Shown: one piece after another, positions 23,914 through 30,337 of the stretch | How positions within the stretch are numbered: position 1 is the first letter of the stretch | Layout of the letters: each line of letters begins with the position of its first letter | DNA from: a virus | Virus record (IMG/VR): IMGVR_UViG_3300021440_000017 | Location: 1-64,000 of that record | Length of the DNA stretch: 64,000 bases | Strand: one strand, 5' to 3' | Program-made: the position numbers and the translations under genes | Notes under the pieces: generated by a model | Database searches by the model: none | What the model was told of the DNA's origin: nothing | What the model saw: only the letters and a program-made list of their open reading frames with translations

Positions 23914-24061
23914 CGTCATTCTCCTCGTCGGCGTCAGCCGTTTGGGTTTCGGGGAACTCCGCACTGGTGTCGCGTGCAGCGCGCTTGGCAGCGAGGGCCT
24001 CGCGCACGGACTTGGCGAGTTCGGCGATGCCGGGCAGTTCGTTCAGCGGTAGCACGCTCAT
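23903..24061 (-). CDS. Small acidic-tailed protein, 52 aa
   Basis: ATG 24061 overlaps the stop of the upstream membrane gene (ATGA) and has GGAG upstream. A helix with alternating charge (IAELAKSVREALAAKRAARD) is followed by an acidic tail ending DADEENDDES. Its stop lies inside the start of the next gene. The exact overlaps at both ends support a real gene despite its small size. Function unknown. Confidence 0.6.
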   Translation of the reverse strand: MSVLPLNELPGIAELAKSVREALAAKRAARDTSAEFPETQTADADEENDDES

Positions 24062-24303
24062 TTCGGGGCGCTCCAGTCTTGCACGTGGTGAACGACGATG
24101 CCCGGACCCAGGTCATCGCAAGTCATGGGTGCCCGACCCTTGGGCACTTCCACGTGGCGGCACTCGCCGGTCACCGGGTTGAAGTACATCACGGGGCGCG
24201 AATGCCACCATGCAGAGAGCAGCAGCGCGATGATGACGGCGACGATCGCCCACGTATAGTGGCGGTGCCACGCGGGTTCGCGGTGGATGAACAACAGTCT
24301 CAT
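24058..24303 (-). CDS. Single-pass membrane protein, 81 aa
   Basis: ATG 24303 with AGGAGG upstream. A transmembrane helix is clear at about 17-33 (YTWAIVAVIIALLLSAWW), preceded by a basic/aromatic N-terminus. The rest is a small polar domain with two cysteines (ECRHVEV, MTCDDLG). No family was recognised. Confidence 0.65.
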   Translation of the reverse strand: MRLLFIHREPAWHRHYTWAIVAVIIALLLSAWWHSRPVMYFNPVTGECRHVEVPKGRAPMTCDDLGPGIVVHHVQDWSAPK

Positions 24304-24316
24304 GCTTCCTCCTGGG

Positions 24317-24580
24317 TTACGAAAGGGGCGTCACGCGCAACACGTGACTGACGTTGGACGAGTAGCAGCGGCCGAGAGCCTCGGCGCCGATTCTCCGCTT
24401 CACCTTCTTCGGGTCTAGCCACGTGTTCTGCTTGTAGAACCCGGTGGCCTTGAACTCGGTGCCGGCGACCGTACCTTCACGTTCGCCCAGCCGGTTCACC
24501 AGCTTCTGCCGTTCTTCGAGGAGCGCCGCGACCTCTGCGTCGATCTCCCCGATTCGGTCTACTGCTTCTGCGATCTTCAT
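24317..24580 (-). CDS. Coiled-coil protein, 87 aa
   Basis: ATG 24580 with AAGGAGG upstream. Residues 3-36 form a helix with heptad spacing (AEAVDRIGEIDAEVAALLEE), and the second half is a basic beta-type segment (FKATGFYKQNTWLDPKKVKR). No family was recognised. It follows the operon headed by promoter and leader copy 3. Confidence 0.63.
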   Translation of the reverse strand: MKIAEAVDRIGEIDAEVAALLEERQKLVNRLGEREGTVAGTEFKATGFYKQNTWLDPKKVKRRIGAEALGRCYSSNVSHVLRVTPLS

Positions 24581-24616
24581 GGAACCTCCTTGTGAACGCG
24601 GCCGAAGCCGCTGATG

Positions 24617-24892
24617 TCAGAGCATATCGAGCACGACGTTAGCGGCATCGACGAACGATGCTGCTTGCTTTCTTGTTTCTTCCGTATCGTCTTTCAACAA
24701 CGAACGTGCTTGCAACTGCAACGCTGCGAACAGTACCTCGCGTAAGAGCCTGTGCCGCTCAAGCACTGCTAACTGATACTCACTGGGCTTATGTCTTGCG
24801 GCATTCGCAGCGAAACTTGTGCATGCCGCATTCATTTCACGTGCTGCCCGTTGTTCGCTTCCGATTGTACGGAGTGGTAGTTGTAGTTTCAT
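24617..24892 (-). CDS. Helical protein, first gene after leader copy 3
   Basis: 91 aa from ATG 24892 with GAGGA upstream. Almost entirely helical with Arg/Leu/Ala content (YQLAVLERHRLLREVLFAAL, RKQAASFVDAANVVLD). Its codon use is visibly poorer in GC than neighbours. It is the first gene behind promoter and leader copy 3, so it is likely strongly expressed. No family was recognised. Confidence 0.65.
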   Translation of the reverse strand: MKLQLPLRTIGSEQRAAREMNAACTSFAANAARHKPSEYQLAVLERHRLLREVLFAALQLQARSLLKDDTEETRKQAASFVDAANVVLDML

Positions 24893-24983
24893 GGTTGTCC
24901 TCTTCGCTGAATTCTCCAAGTTCGCTCGGGTTTCAGCGGTTGACCCGGCAACCACATTGTACCACATCCGAACTCGGGGTAAA
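24893..24983 (-). promoter_or_regulatory. Promoter and structured leader, copy 3
   Basis: Minus-strand promoter: TTTACC at 24978-24983 as a weak -35, 16-base spacer, extended -10 TGGTACAAT with TACAAT at 24956-24961. Leader hairpin at 24905-24938 with stem CGCTGAA (24932-24938) and TTCAGCG (24905-24911); the loop starts ACCCG and ends AACTTGGAGAA. GAGGA and ATG 24892 follow. Confidence 0.7.
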
Positions 24984-24985
24984 CC

Positions 24986-25204
24986 CTAGCGCGGACGCGG
25001 GTGCTGCGCCGGGTACAGCAGGCGGTACAGCCGCCGGACCACGGCGATCAGCACGAACATCCAGACGACTAGCGCGAGGCCCAGGTAGTCGCGCACGGCG
25101 TTGCGCACGATCAGTGGTGCCCACAGTTCGGAGCCGGTGCCCACAAGGGTGAACACCGCGAGCGTGACGGCCATGCACCAGTCCTTGAACCTCGTGAACG
25201 TCAT
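24986..25204 (-). CDS. Two-helix membrane protein, 72 aa
   Basis: ATG 25204 overlaps the stop of the upstream gene; GGGG lies upstream. Two hydrophobic helices: residues about 9-27 (WCMAVTLAVFTLVGTGSELW) and about 40-58 (YLGLALVVWMFVLIAVV), then a basic C-terminus. A short membrane protein of unknown function; its stop is just upstream of promoter copy 3. Confidence 0.63.
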   Translation of the reverse strand: MTFTRFKDWCMAVTLAVFTLVGTGSELWAPLIVRNAVRDYLGLALVVWMFVLIAVVRRLYRLLYPAQHPRPR

Positions 25205-25884
25205 GATGCGCCCCACTGAAGCTCGGAGAGTTCGCAGGTGAAGAACTTGCGGAACCGGTTGTACAGCGCTGTGATCTCCTCGGTGGTGGCGCGACGCACG
25301 AACACGTTGCGGCCTATGTCCACCAGTTCCCCGATGTTCGCCCATTCACCGTCAGCGGTGTACGTGACGCCGACGCGCGTGCCTGACTTGAGGTACATCT
25401 GCTGAGGGTACTTGATGACCACCAGGGGCTCTTCGGTTTCCGGTTCGTCACGGGTCACCAGCGGCGTGCCATCGAGCCGCCACGTGTTGCCCGTGGCCGA
25501 CACGCGGACTTCGCGGACGATGGCCGTGCGCAGGAACCTCGCAAGGTCCGCGTCACCGTAGTGCGCCTTCGTGTACGGCGGCAGCAGACCAGAGACTGCC
25601 GCTTCCACGGACTCGAACACCGTGGCGTCTGTGGGCGCCACTGAAGTTTCGTCGCCGTCGTGCTCGCTGTTGTGCGTCCCTTGCATGAGGAACGTCGTGC
25701 CCTTCGGGTTCGTGACCGTGTACCCGACCACGTGCGGGTCGTTCATCATGGGCCCCACGATGGGGTCGCGGTTGACGATCAGCCCGTCGGTCGCCAGCGC
25801 TTCGTCCAGGTAGTCGCTGGCGTCGTCGCGGTTGCGTTGACCGTGGACGGCGACGCCCACGACGAAGTGAAAAACCTTGCTCAT
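25201..25884 (-). CDS. Hypothetical protein, 227 aa
   Basis: ATG 25884 with GGAGGCCGT upstream. Opens with a beta strand (FHFVVGVAVHGQ), then a helical/loop region with GYTVTNPKGTTFLMQGTHNS and a C-terminal beta-rich domain that contains LKSGTRVGVTYTADGEWANI and IGRNVFVRRATTEE. No family was recognised; the C-terminal pattern resembles small beta-barrel domains. Confidence 0.65.
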   Translation of the reverse strand: MSKVFHFVVGVAVHGQRNRDDASDYLDEALATDGLIVNRDPIVGPMMNDPHVVGYTVTNPKGTTFLMQGTHNSEHDGDETSVAPTDATVFESVEAAVSGLLPPYTKAHYGDADLARFLRTAIVREVRVSATGNTWRLDGTPLVTRDEPETEEPLVVIKYPQQMYLKSGTRVGVTYTADGEWANIGELVDIGRNVFVRRATTEEITALYNRFRKFFTCELSELQWGAS

Positions 25885-26165
25885 ACGGCCTCCATGTCAC
25901 GAGTTGGAAATACCAGGTCCAGGGGCGGCGCTTCGCCGGCGACGAGTTCATCGCCATCCAGCGGCGTGAAGCTCGGCTCGCTCCAGAAGATTTCGACGCC
26001 GTTGTCGTCGAGCACGGGGCTGACGGACCACACAGGGTAGCCATAGTCGCCCTCGTCGGACTCGCAGATAATGCGGCTGACGAGCGTGACGAACATCCCG
26101 GCGTACTGAACGTAGACGCCGGGGTCTGTGATCTGGACGCGCTGCCCAGGGTAGAGAACACTCAT
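25881..26165 (-). CDS. Hypothetical protein, 94 aa
   Basis: ATG 26165 with GGAGCACGTAC upstream. Begins with LYPGQRVQITDPGVYVQYAG, a pattern seen in small SH3-like barrels, followed by acidic and aromatic strands (YGYPVWSVSPVLDDNGVEIF). No clear family. Confidence 0.6.
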   Translation of the reverse strand: MSVLYPGQRVQITDPGVYVQYAGMFVTLVSRIICESDEGDYGYPVWSVSPVLDDNGVEIFWSEPSFTPLDGDELVAGEAPPLDLVFPTRDMEAV

Positions 26166-26554
26166 GTACGTGCTCCAGGAAAGTACTTGGGTGAGAACCA
26201 GTGATGGGTCTTCGAGCCCGGGTTGTTGAATTGCATGATCCACAGTTCGGGGAACTGCTCAGGGTACCGGATCATGGCCCGATGCATGGCGAACGCATCA
26301 ATCTCGTCGTGGCAGAACTCCAGCACCCGGGCGACCTTGTCGTCCATGGTGGTGCCGTAGATTGCCCAGCCACCAGTGGCTTCCACGATGGGCGAGCCCC
26401 GGTACGAGTACCAACGACGGCGGAACTCCACAGTCGTCGGCGTCGAACCCGGGCCCTCCAGCATGTAGCCGGTGACTTCGTAGCCCCGATCAGCGAGGTA
26501 CTGCTGTTGCTGATCGGGGCTCATGGCATTCCACCGGTGAATGCTCATGTTCAT
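26162..26554 (-). CDS. Hypothetical protein, 130 aa
   Basis: ATG 26554 (or the in-frame ATG at 26548); no clear ribosome binding site separates the two. N-terminus has NAMSPDQQQQYLADRGYEVT, the middle is beta-rich and tyrosine-rich (RRRWYSYRGSPIVEATGGW), and the C-terminus carries QFPELWIMQFNNPGS and HHWF. No family was recognised. Confidence 0.58.
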   Translation of the reverse strand: MNMSIHRWNAMSPDQQQQYLADRGYEVTGYMLEGPGSTPTTVEFRRRWYSYRGSPIVEATGGWAIYGTTMDDKVARVLEFCHDEIDAFAMHRAMIRYPEQFPELWIMQFNNPGSKTHHWFSPKYFPGART

Positions 26555-26557
26555 GGG

Positions 26558-26803
26558 TCAGGCCCAGAAAGTGCGGACTGCACGCGCGAACGCTGCGGCC
26601 GGCGTGCCGCCCTCTTCCCAGGACTTCCACTGCGCGCCGGTGCGCAAGCCGGCGTAGAACTTGCCTTCTTCCACGACGACGGACAGACGCGGCAGGCCCG
26701 GTGCGGACACCGTGATGTGACGACGGAACCGCCGGAAGCGCACGGGCACGGCCTCGCGGTTGAGGCTGATGACACGGGTGACGAGTTTGGACTTGGAAGC
26801 CAT
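26558..26803 (-). CDS. Basic hypothetical protein, 81 aa
   Basis: ATG 26803 is preferred to an upstream GTG (26824) that lacks any ribosome binding site. Strongly basic N-terminal half (LVTRVISLNREAVPVRFRRF), then a beta strand and a small Gly/Trp-rich segment (GAQWKSWEEGGTPAAAF). Composition suggests nucleic-acid binding. About 90 bases upstream of it hold no gene. Confidence 0.58.
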   Translation of the reverse strand: MASKSKLVTRVISLNREAVPVRFRRFRRHITVSAPGLPRLSVVVEEGKFYAGLRTGAQWKSWEEGGTPAAAFARAVRTFWA

Positions 26804-26891
26804 GATGATCTTTCGTTTGGGCACTGTGGCCCGATGGTTGATATTGGTGAACGTACTAGCAGTTGGGTTCTCTGGTGGTGGGGCCTCCTAG

Positions 26892-27152
26892 TTAGACAAG
26901 GTGAACGTGCTTGCGCAACGCGCGCATGACCTGGGAGTAGCCGTGCTTGTCGAACACGTCACGAACGAACGAGTTCTCTTCAGCGGACACGAACATCGCG
27001 GGCCTGTCAGCATCGAGTGCAGCTTCCAGTGCCGACTCGTTGTCCACGGGCTCGCCGCACTCGATGCCGCAAGTCACGCAGTCGCTGCCGATCTGCTCCC
27101 ACACGGCGTAGCACACACGGCTCAGCCGGGCAATGACGGTGGCGTCGATCAT
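26892..27152 (-). CDS. Hypothetical protein, 86 aa
   Basis: ATG 27152 with GGAGGCATC upstream. N-terminal helix (DATVIARLSRVCYAVWEQIG), a three-cysteine loop (SDCVTCGIECGEPV) that could bind metal, and a C-terminal helical segment (FDKHGYSQVMRALRKHVHLV). No family was recognised. Confidence 0.6.
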   Translation of the reverse strand: MIDATVIARLSRVCYAVWEQIGSDCVTCGIECGEPVDNESALEAALDADRPAMFVSAEENSFVRDVFDKHGYSQVMRALRKHVHLV

Positions 27153-27424
27153 GATGCCTCCAGGGTCAGCGGGTAGCTCTTGCGCTCGCCGCCGAGGTCG
27201 ATGATGAAGCCCGAGAACTGCACGCGCGCGAGCTTCCGTGCTTTGCACGTGGGGCACCACGTGTAGGTACCGTTCTCCCAAAACGTGGGGCTCTCGGTAT
27301 CGCCGGGGATCACGTGGCCGTGTTCGGCGCAGGTGATGACTCCGGTGCCACGAGGTTGCGGGTCAGCGATGATGCCCGCACGAACGAGCTTCAGCACTTG
27401 TGAGGGACGGTAGACGGTTGTCAT
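27149..27424 (-). CDS. Small zinc-binding-like protein, 91 aa
   Basis: ATG 27424 overlaps the stop of the upstream gene; no strong site. Contains ITCAEHGHVIPG near residue 30 and TWCPTCKARKL near residue 55, a CxxH...CxxC pair typical of small zinc ribbons. Ends in a beta region with LGGERKSYPL. A nucleic-acid-related role is plausible. Confidence 0.6.
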   Translation of the reverse strand: MTTVYRPSQVLKLVRAGIIADPQPRGTGVITCAEHGHVIPGDTESPTFWENGTYTWCPTCKARKLARVQFSGFIIDLGGERKSYPLTLEAS

Positions 27425-27789
27425 TTGGGTTTCCCATTGGTGACCAGCGCTGCTAGCGCCAGTAGCTGCCAAATCCATACGGAGAATTCGGCGTTGAAGT
27501 ACGTGCAGGCCAGAGACACGGCGCACGCGACATTGGCGATTGCTGCTGCCCGTGCTCCGTACCACGGAGGCAGCACCACGAAGTACGTTGCGAGTTCCAT
27601 CGTGAAACTCGCCAACGCGCGACCCAACGTGAAGCCCTTGGAGTGCATGTACGCGAAGTCCAGCACGGTGAACAGCAGGGCTGTCACGAGGTACGCGGCT
27701 CTCGTGATTTCCGGGTCACCGAAGTGCCGGGCACGAGAGAAGAACCAGAGCCGAAGGTGGTCGGCTACCAGGGCGGTCACGAAGGTCAT
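27421..27789 (-). CDS. Multi-pass membrane protein, 122 aa
   Basis: ATG 27789; weak GAG upstream. At least three hydrophobic helices: about 30-48 (AAYLVTALLFTVLDFAYM), 55-78 (ASFTMELATYFVVLPPWYG) and 80-110 (AAIANVACAVSLACTYFN, WIWQLLALAALV). A small phage membrane protein of unknown function in the middle of a soluble-protein operon. Confidence 0.63.
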   Translation of the reverse strand: MTFVTALVADHLRLWFFSRARHFGDPEITRAAYLVTALLFTVLDFAYMHSKGFTLGRALASFTMELATYFVVLPPWYGARAAAIANVACAVSLACTYFNAEFSVWIWQLLALAALVTNGKPK

Positions 27790-28376
27790 GACAGCCACTC
27801 GATGCGGATGCGACGGCCCCGGAGCTTGCCGCGATGGCGCCGGTGAAACGCCTCGGCATCCCGCAGCGCCGTGAAGCGGAGTTCGCACCGGTTGTCGCGG
27901 CTGCGCACACGGAGCCCAGTGGCGACGAACTTGATTGCGTACGTCCAGACTTGGCGGTCTTCCACGTAGTCATCGTCGTCCCCGTCGTCGGGGTACCAGG
28001 GCTCGTCGTGCTCGCGCAACTCGTCGAGTTCGGCGGCCAGCGCGTCGTTGATCTCCCGGCGGCAGCCACGGCACCGGTAGTACACGGGTCCGGCCATGCC
28101 CTCGTCAGGGTCACGCATGGCGAACAGCGGCGTGTCGCCGGTGCCACACCGGTCGCAGCGCCCGATGAACGCGCCGCCGTCCATCGCGGCTTTCTCCGTG
28201 CGGTACCGCTCCAGGCACTCCGCGCACACGTCGAAGTATTCGGCACCGAACGAGTCGGTTTCGCCCTGGATGCGAGCCACCGCACGGCGGTCGTCGTGGT
28301 CATCACACACGGCGTCATCGGGCAGCCGGACATGCGCACCCGGCAGCGTGGAAACGGGTCCAGAAACGTGAGCCAC
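27786..28376 (-). CDS. Cysteine-rich zinc-ribbon-like protein, 196 aa
   Basis: GTG 28376 with AAAGGAGG upstream. Four CxxC-type pairs are visible: FDVCAECLERY, GRCDRCGTGD, YYRCRGCRRE and the earlier DDAVCDDHDD, the pattern of two small zinc ribbons. A long acidic linker (PWYPDDGDDDDYVEDRQVW) and a basic C-terminus (FHRRHRGKLRGRRIRIEW) follow. Probably a nucleic-acid or protein interaction hub; function unknown. Confidence 0.63.
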   Translation of the reverse strand: MAHVSGPVSTLPGAHVRLPDDAVCDDHDDRRAVARIQGETDSFGAEYFDVCAECLERYRTEKAAMDGGAFIGRCDRCGTGDTPLFAMRDPDEGMAGPVYYRCRGCRREINDALAAELDELREHDEPWYPDDGDDDDYVEDRQVWTYAIKFVATGLRVRSRDNRCELRFTALRDAEAFHRRHRGKLRGRRIRIEWLS

Positions 28377-28389
28377 AATGGGCCTCCTT

Positions 28390-28524
28390 TCAGCGTCGGA
28401 AGAAGATGGTGACGAACGTCGTGGTGTCGTGCTGCACACGGCACGCCTCGACGACGAAAAACGAGAACCGGAGCGGTATGCAGCACAACGCCCGGGTGAA
28501 CAGCGAGTCGCGGCGCGCGATCAC
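28390..28524 (-). CDS. Small protein, 44 aa
   Basis: GTG 28524 overlaps the stop of the upstream gene and has AGGAGG eight bases upstream. Contains CCIPLRFSFFVVEACRV and ends FVTIFFRR; three cysteines and several aromatic residues. It fills the only gap between two genes of the same strand. No family was recognised. Confidence 0.52.
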   Translation of the reverse strand: MIARRDSLFTRALCCIPLRFSFFVVEACRVQHDTTTFVTIFFRR

Positions 28525-28883
28525 GATGCGGCCTCCTGCGGAATCACGAACCGCAACATGATGCTGCCCGTGTACAGAACTTCGATGCGCACGGCCACGT
28601 GCTTGCCGAGCCCGAGGTTGCGGTGGTACTCGGCGTCGCCAGCCAGATGCTTGCCCATGCCGTGCTTGCTCTGGTACCAACGAAACCGCTGGGCCACCTT
28701 GGTGTTCAGCATCGCCAGCAGCGGCTCGAAGTCTTCGACCCGGAGCTTCGAGCCCCACACGCGGTAGCTGATTTCCGTGGCCGATGCCGTCTTGTTCGAC
28801 AACGGCAGCCCGAAGTCAGCGGCGTGCTTCTCGACCACGTGGGCCATGCGCTTGATCGTCGTCAGCGAAACTTCGTCAGTCAT
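28521..28883 (-). CDS. Hypothetical protein, 120 aa
   Basis: ATG 28883 with CGGAGGGCAC upstream. N-terminal helix (LTTIKRMAHVVEKHAADFG), a central alpha/beta region with VWGSKLRVEDFEPLLAMLNT and a C-terminal strand pair (HVAVRIEVLYTGSIMLRFVI). No family was recognised. Confidence 0.65.
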   Translation of the reverse strand: MTDEVSLTTIKRMAHVVEKHAADFGLPLSNKTASATEISYRVWGSKLRVEDFEPLLAMLNTKVAQRFRWYQSKHGMGKHLAGDAEYHRNLGLGKHVAVRIEVLYTGSIMLRFVIPQEAAS

Positions 28884-29554
28884 GTGCCCTCCGGCAATTT
28901 CATGGACTTGACCACGGCAGCGAATGCCTGTGGCGCGGTAGCAGCAGAGAAGTACCCGTCATCGGCCATGCGGTACACGACTCCAGGCACCTCGTTGTAC
29001 ACGTGAATGACGCCGACCGACTCACCGCCCGGCGCGTACACCACGTACGCGGTACCCGCATGCGGCGTGCCCGAGCCAATCGGAAACCGCTCTTGCACGC
29101 GAAGTTCCACTGAAGTGCCCCGGTGTTGCACCACCGCCTTCTTCTCGGTGACGATGCACGGGGAGCCCGAAGTTCGCGCCGCGTCGAATGCCGTGGCCCT
29201 TTCGGTCATCGCCGCGAAGTCTGCGTGCTCGGCCACGATGGCCGCACGCCACTGCCCGTGATTCCCGTTCGCGTGCGCCACGCGCAGCCGCTTCAGCAGA
29301 CGATGGTCAGCCAGGGTGTCGGTGTCGCCCCTGATGCGTGCAGCACGCGAGTACCAGCCTTCGCGGTACCTCATCACACGCTCGGAACCGGACAGCCTGT
29401 CGATGCCACCGTCAGGGTACAGCACTGCGATGTTCGTGTCCGACACGTACACCACGGCTTCGTCATCAGGCCGTCCGTCGTGGAACAGCAAGTCCGCTTT
29501 CAGCCAGTTGCGGCTCAGCAGGCTGCGATTCGCAAGTTGTTGTTCTTGGTTCAT
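28880..29554 (-). CDS. Hypothetical protein, 224 aa
   Basis: ATG 29554 with GGAGGCAAC upstream; an upstream extension of the frame has no start site. Helical N-terminus, then beta strands with DEAVVYVSDTNIAVLYPDGG, a helical centre, and a strand-rich C-terminal half with GTAYVVYAPGGESVGVIHVY and VVYRMADDGYFSA. No family was recognised. Confidence 0.65.
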   Translation of the reverse strand: MNQEQQLANRSLLSRNWLKADLLFHDGRPDDEAVVYVSDTNIAVLYPDGGIDRLSGSERVMRYREGWYSRAARIRGDTDTLADHRLLKRLRVAHANGNHGQWRAAIVAEHADFAAMTERATAFDAARTSGSPCIVTEKKAVVQHRGTSVELRVQERFPIGSGTPHAGTAYVVYAPGGESVGVIHVYNEVPGVVYRMADDGYFSAATAPQAFAAVVKSMKLPEGT

Positions 29555-29565
29555 GTTGCCTCCGC

Positions 29566-29943
29566 TCAGAACAAATGGTGCGCGAGCTTGGCGAATGCGA
29601 CGTTCGCCCTGGACGCATAATCGTGAACATACGAGCCGGGTGCGACGCACGCGCGCGCAATGTAATAGGTGCCTCGGCGCGCTTGCTTCTCGAAGACTTC
29701 GACACGGCAGCGGCCCACGCTGGCAATGCCGATCCGCTTCAAGTTCAGGCCCTTCGTAGCGTCGTCGAACTTGAACTTCACGTTCTTCACGATTCCACGA
29801 CACCGAACAGCACGCACCACGGTGCCCGTCCAGTATTGGGTGCCTTCCAGCGCCGGCAGATCGCGCACAGCGTTGGCCTCTGCCAGATCGCACAGCGCAG
29901 TGTGATGGCCCTGAATCACGCTTCCACAGTCATAGCACTTCAT
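29566..29943 (-). CDS. First leftward gene at the divergent junction, 125 aa
   Basis: ATG 29943 with AAGGA upstream. The N-terminal CYDCGSVIQGHHTALCDL (CxxC ... HH ... C) is a likely small zinc site. The rest is basic and beta-rich (YWTGTVVRAVRCRGIVKNVK, RRGTYYIARACVAPG). It is the first gene of the leftward half, directly behind promoter and leader copy 4, so it is probably among the earliest and strongest expressed. No family was recognised. Confidence 0.68.
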   Translation of the reverse strand: MKCYDCGSVIQGHHTALCDLAEANAVRDLPALEGTQYWTGTVVRAVRCRGIVKNVKFKFDDATKGLNLKRIGIASVGRCRVEVFEKQARRGTYYIARACVAPGSYVHDYASRANVAFAKLAHHLF

Positions 29944-30043
29944 GATTGTCCTTCCGTTGAAATTTCCAAGTTGGTTTCCGGTGCGGTTTTCAGCGTTGAC
30001 CTACCGTTGACCACATTTTACCAGAAAAAACCGGGGTCGGCAA
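29944..30043 (-). promoter_or_regulatory. Promoter and structured leader, copy 4
   Basis: Minus-strand promoter: -35 TTGCCG at 30038-30043, 17-base spacer ending TGG, -10 TAAAAT at 30015-30020. Upstream bases ACTTGCCGACCC match copy 2 (ACTTGCTGACCC). Leader hairpin at 29955-29995: CGCTGAAA (29988-29995) against TTTCAACG (29955-29962), with one mismatch; the loop starts ACCG and ends AACTTGGAAA. AAGGA and ATG 29943 follow. Confidence 0.8.
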
Positions 30044-30337
30044 GTGGCAAACCGCACGTTTTTCGACCGTACGCGAGCGAACTTGGAAATTCCACACGGT
30101 GGGCCACCTACGTGAACCACCGGATTTTCCGCGTCCCCGTGTTTCCGTACGGCAAGCGCCAGCGGCGTCTCCGGCGGCCCACGGTGGCCGGTGATTGCCG
30201 TGCCAATGTCGCCTGTTGGCACCCCGTTTTTCACCCCGTTTTGTGGACCGTAATTTCACGTCGGACAACGGTGGCGGATGCCGCACACGGAACCCGTACC
30301 CAAGTCTTGATCCCTCAACCATGCAAGGAGTTCAACG
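30044..30337. other. Divergent intergenic junction
   Basis: No gene fits here. The stretch holds GAGCGAACTTGG AAATTCC at about 30083-30101 on the + strand, the same core as the leader loops but without the paired arms. There is also a short tandem CACCCCGTTTT at about 30219-30243, and TAATTTCA at 30251-30258. AAGGAG precedes the start of the scaffold-like gene. It should carry the rightward promoter for the virion genes; no convincing sigma70 pair was seen on the + strand, consistent with a phage-specific late promoter. Confidence 0.6.
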
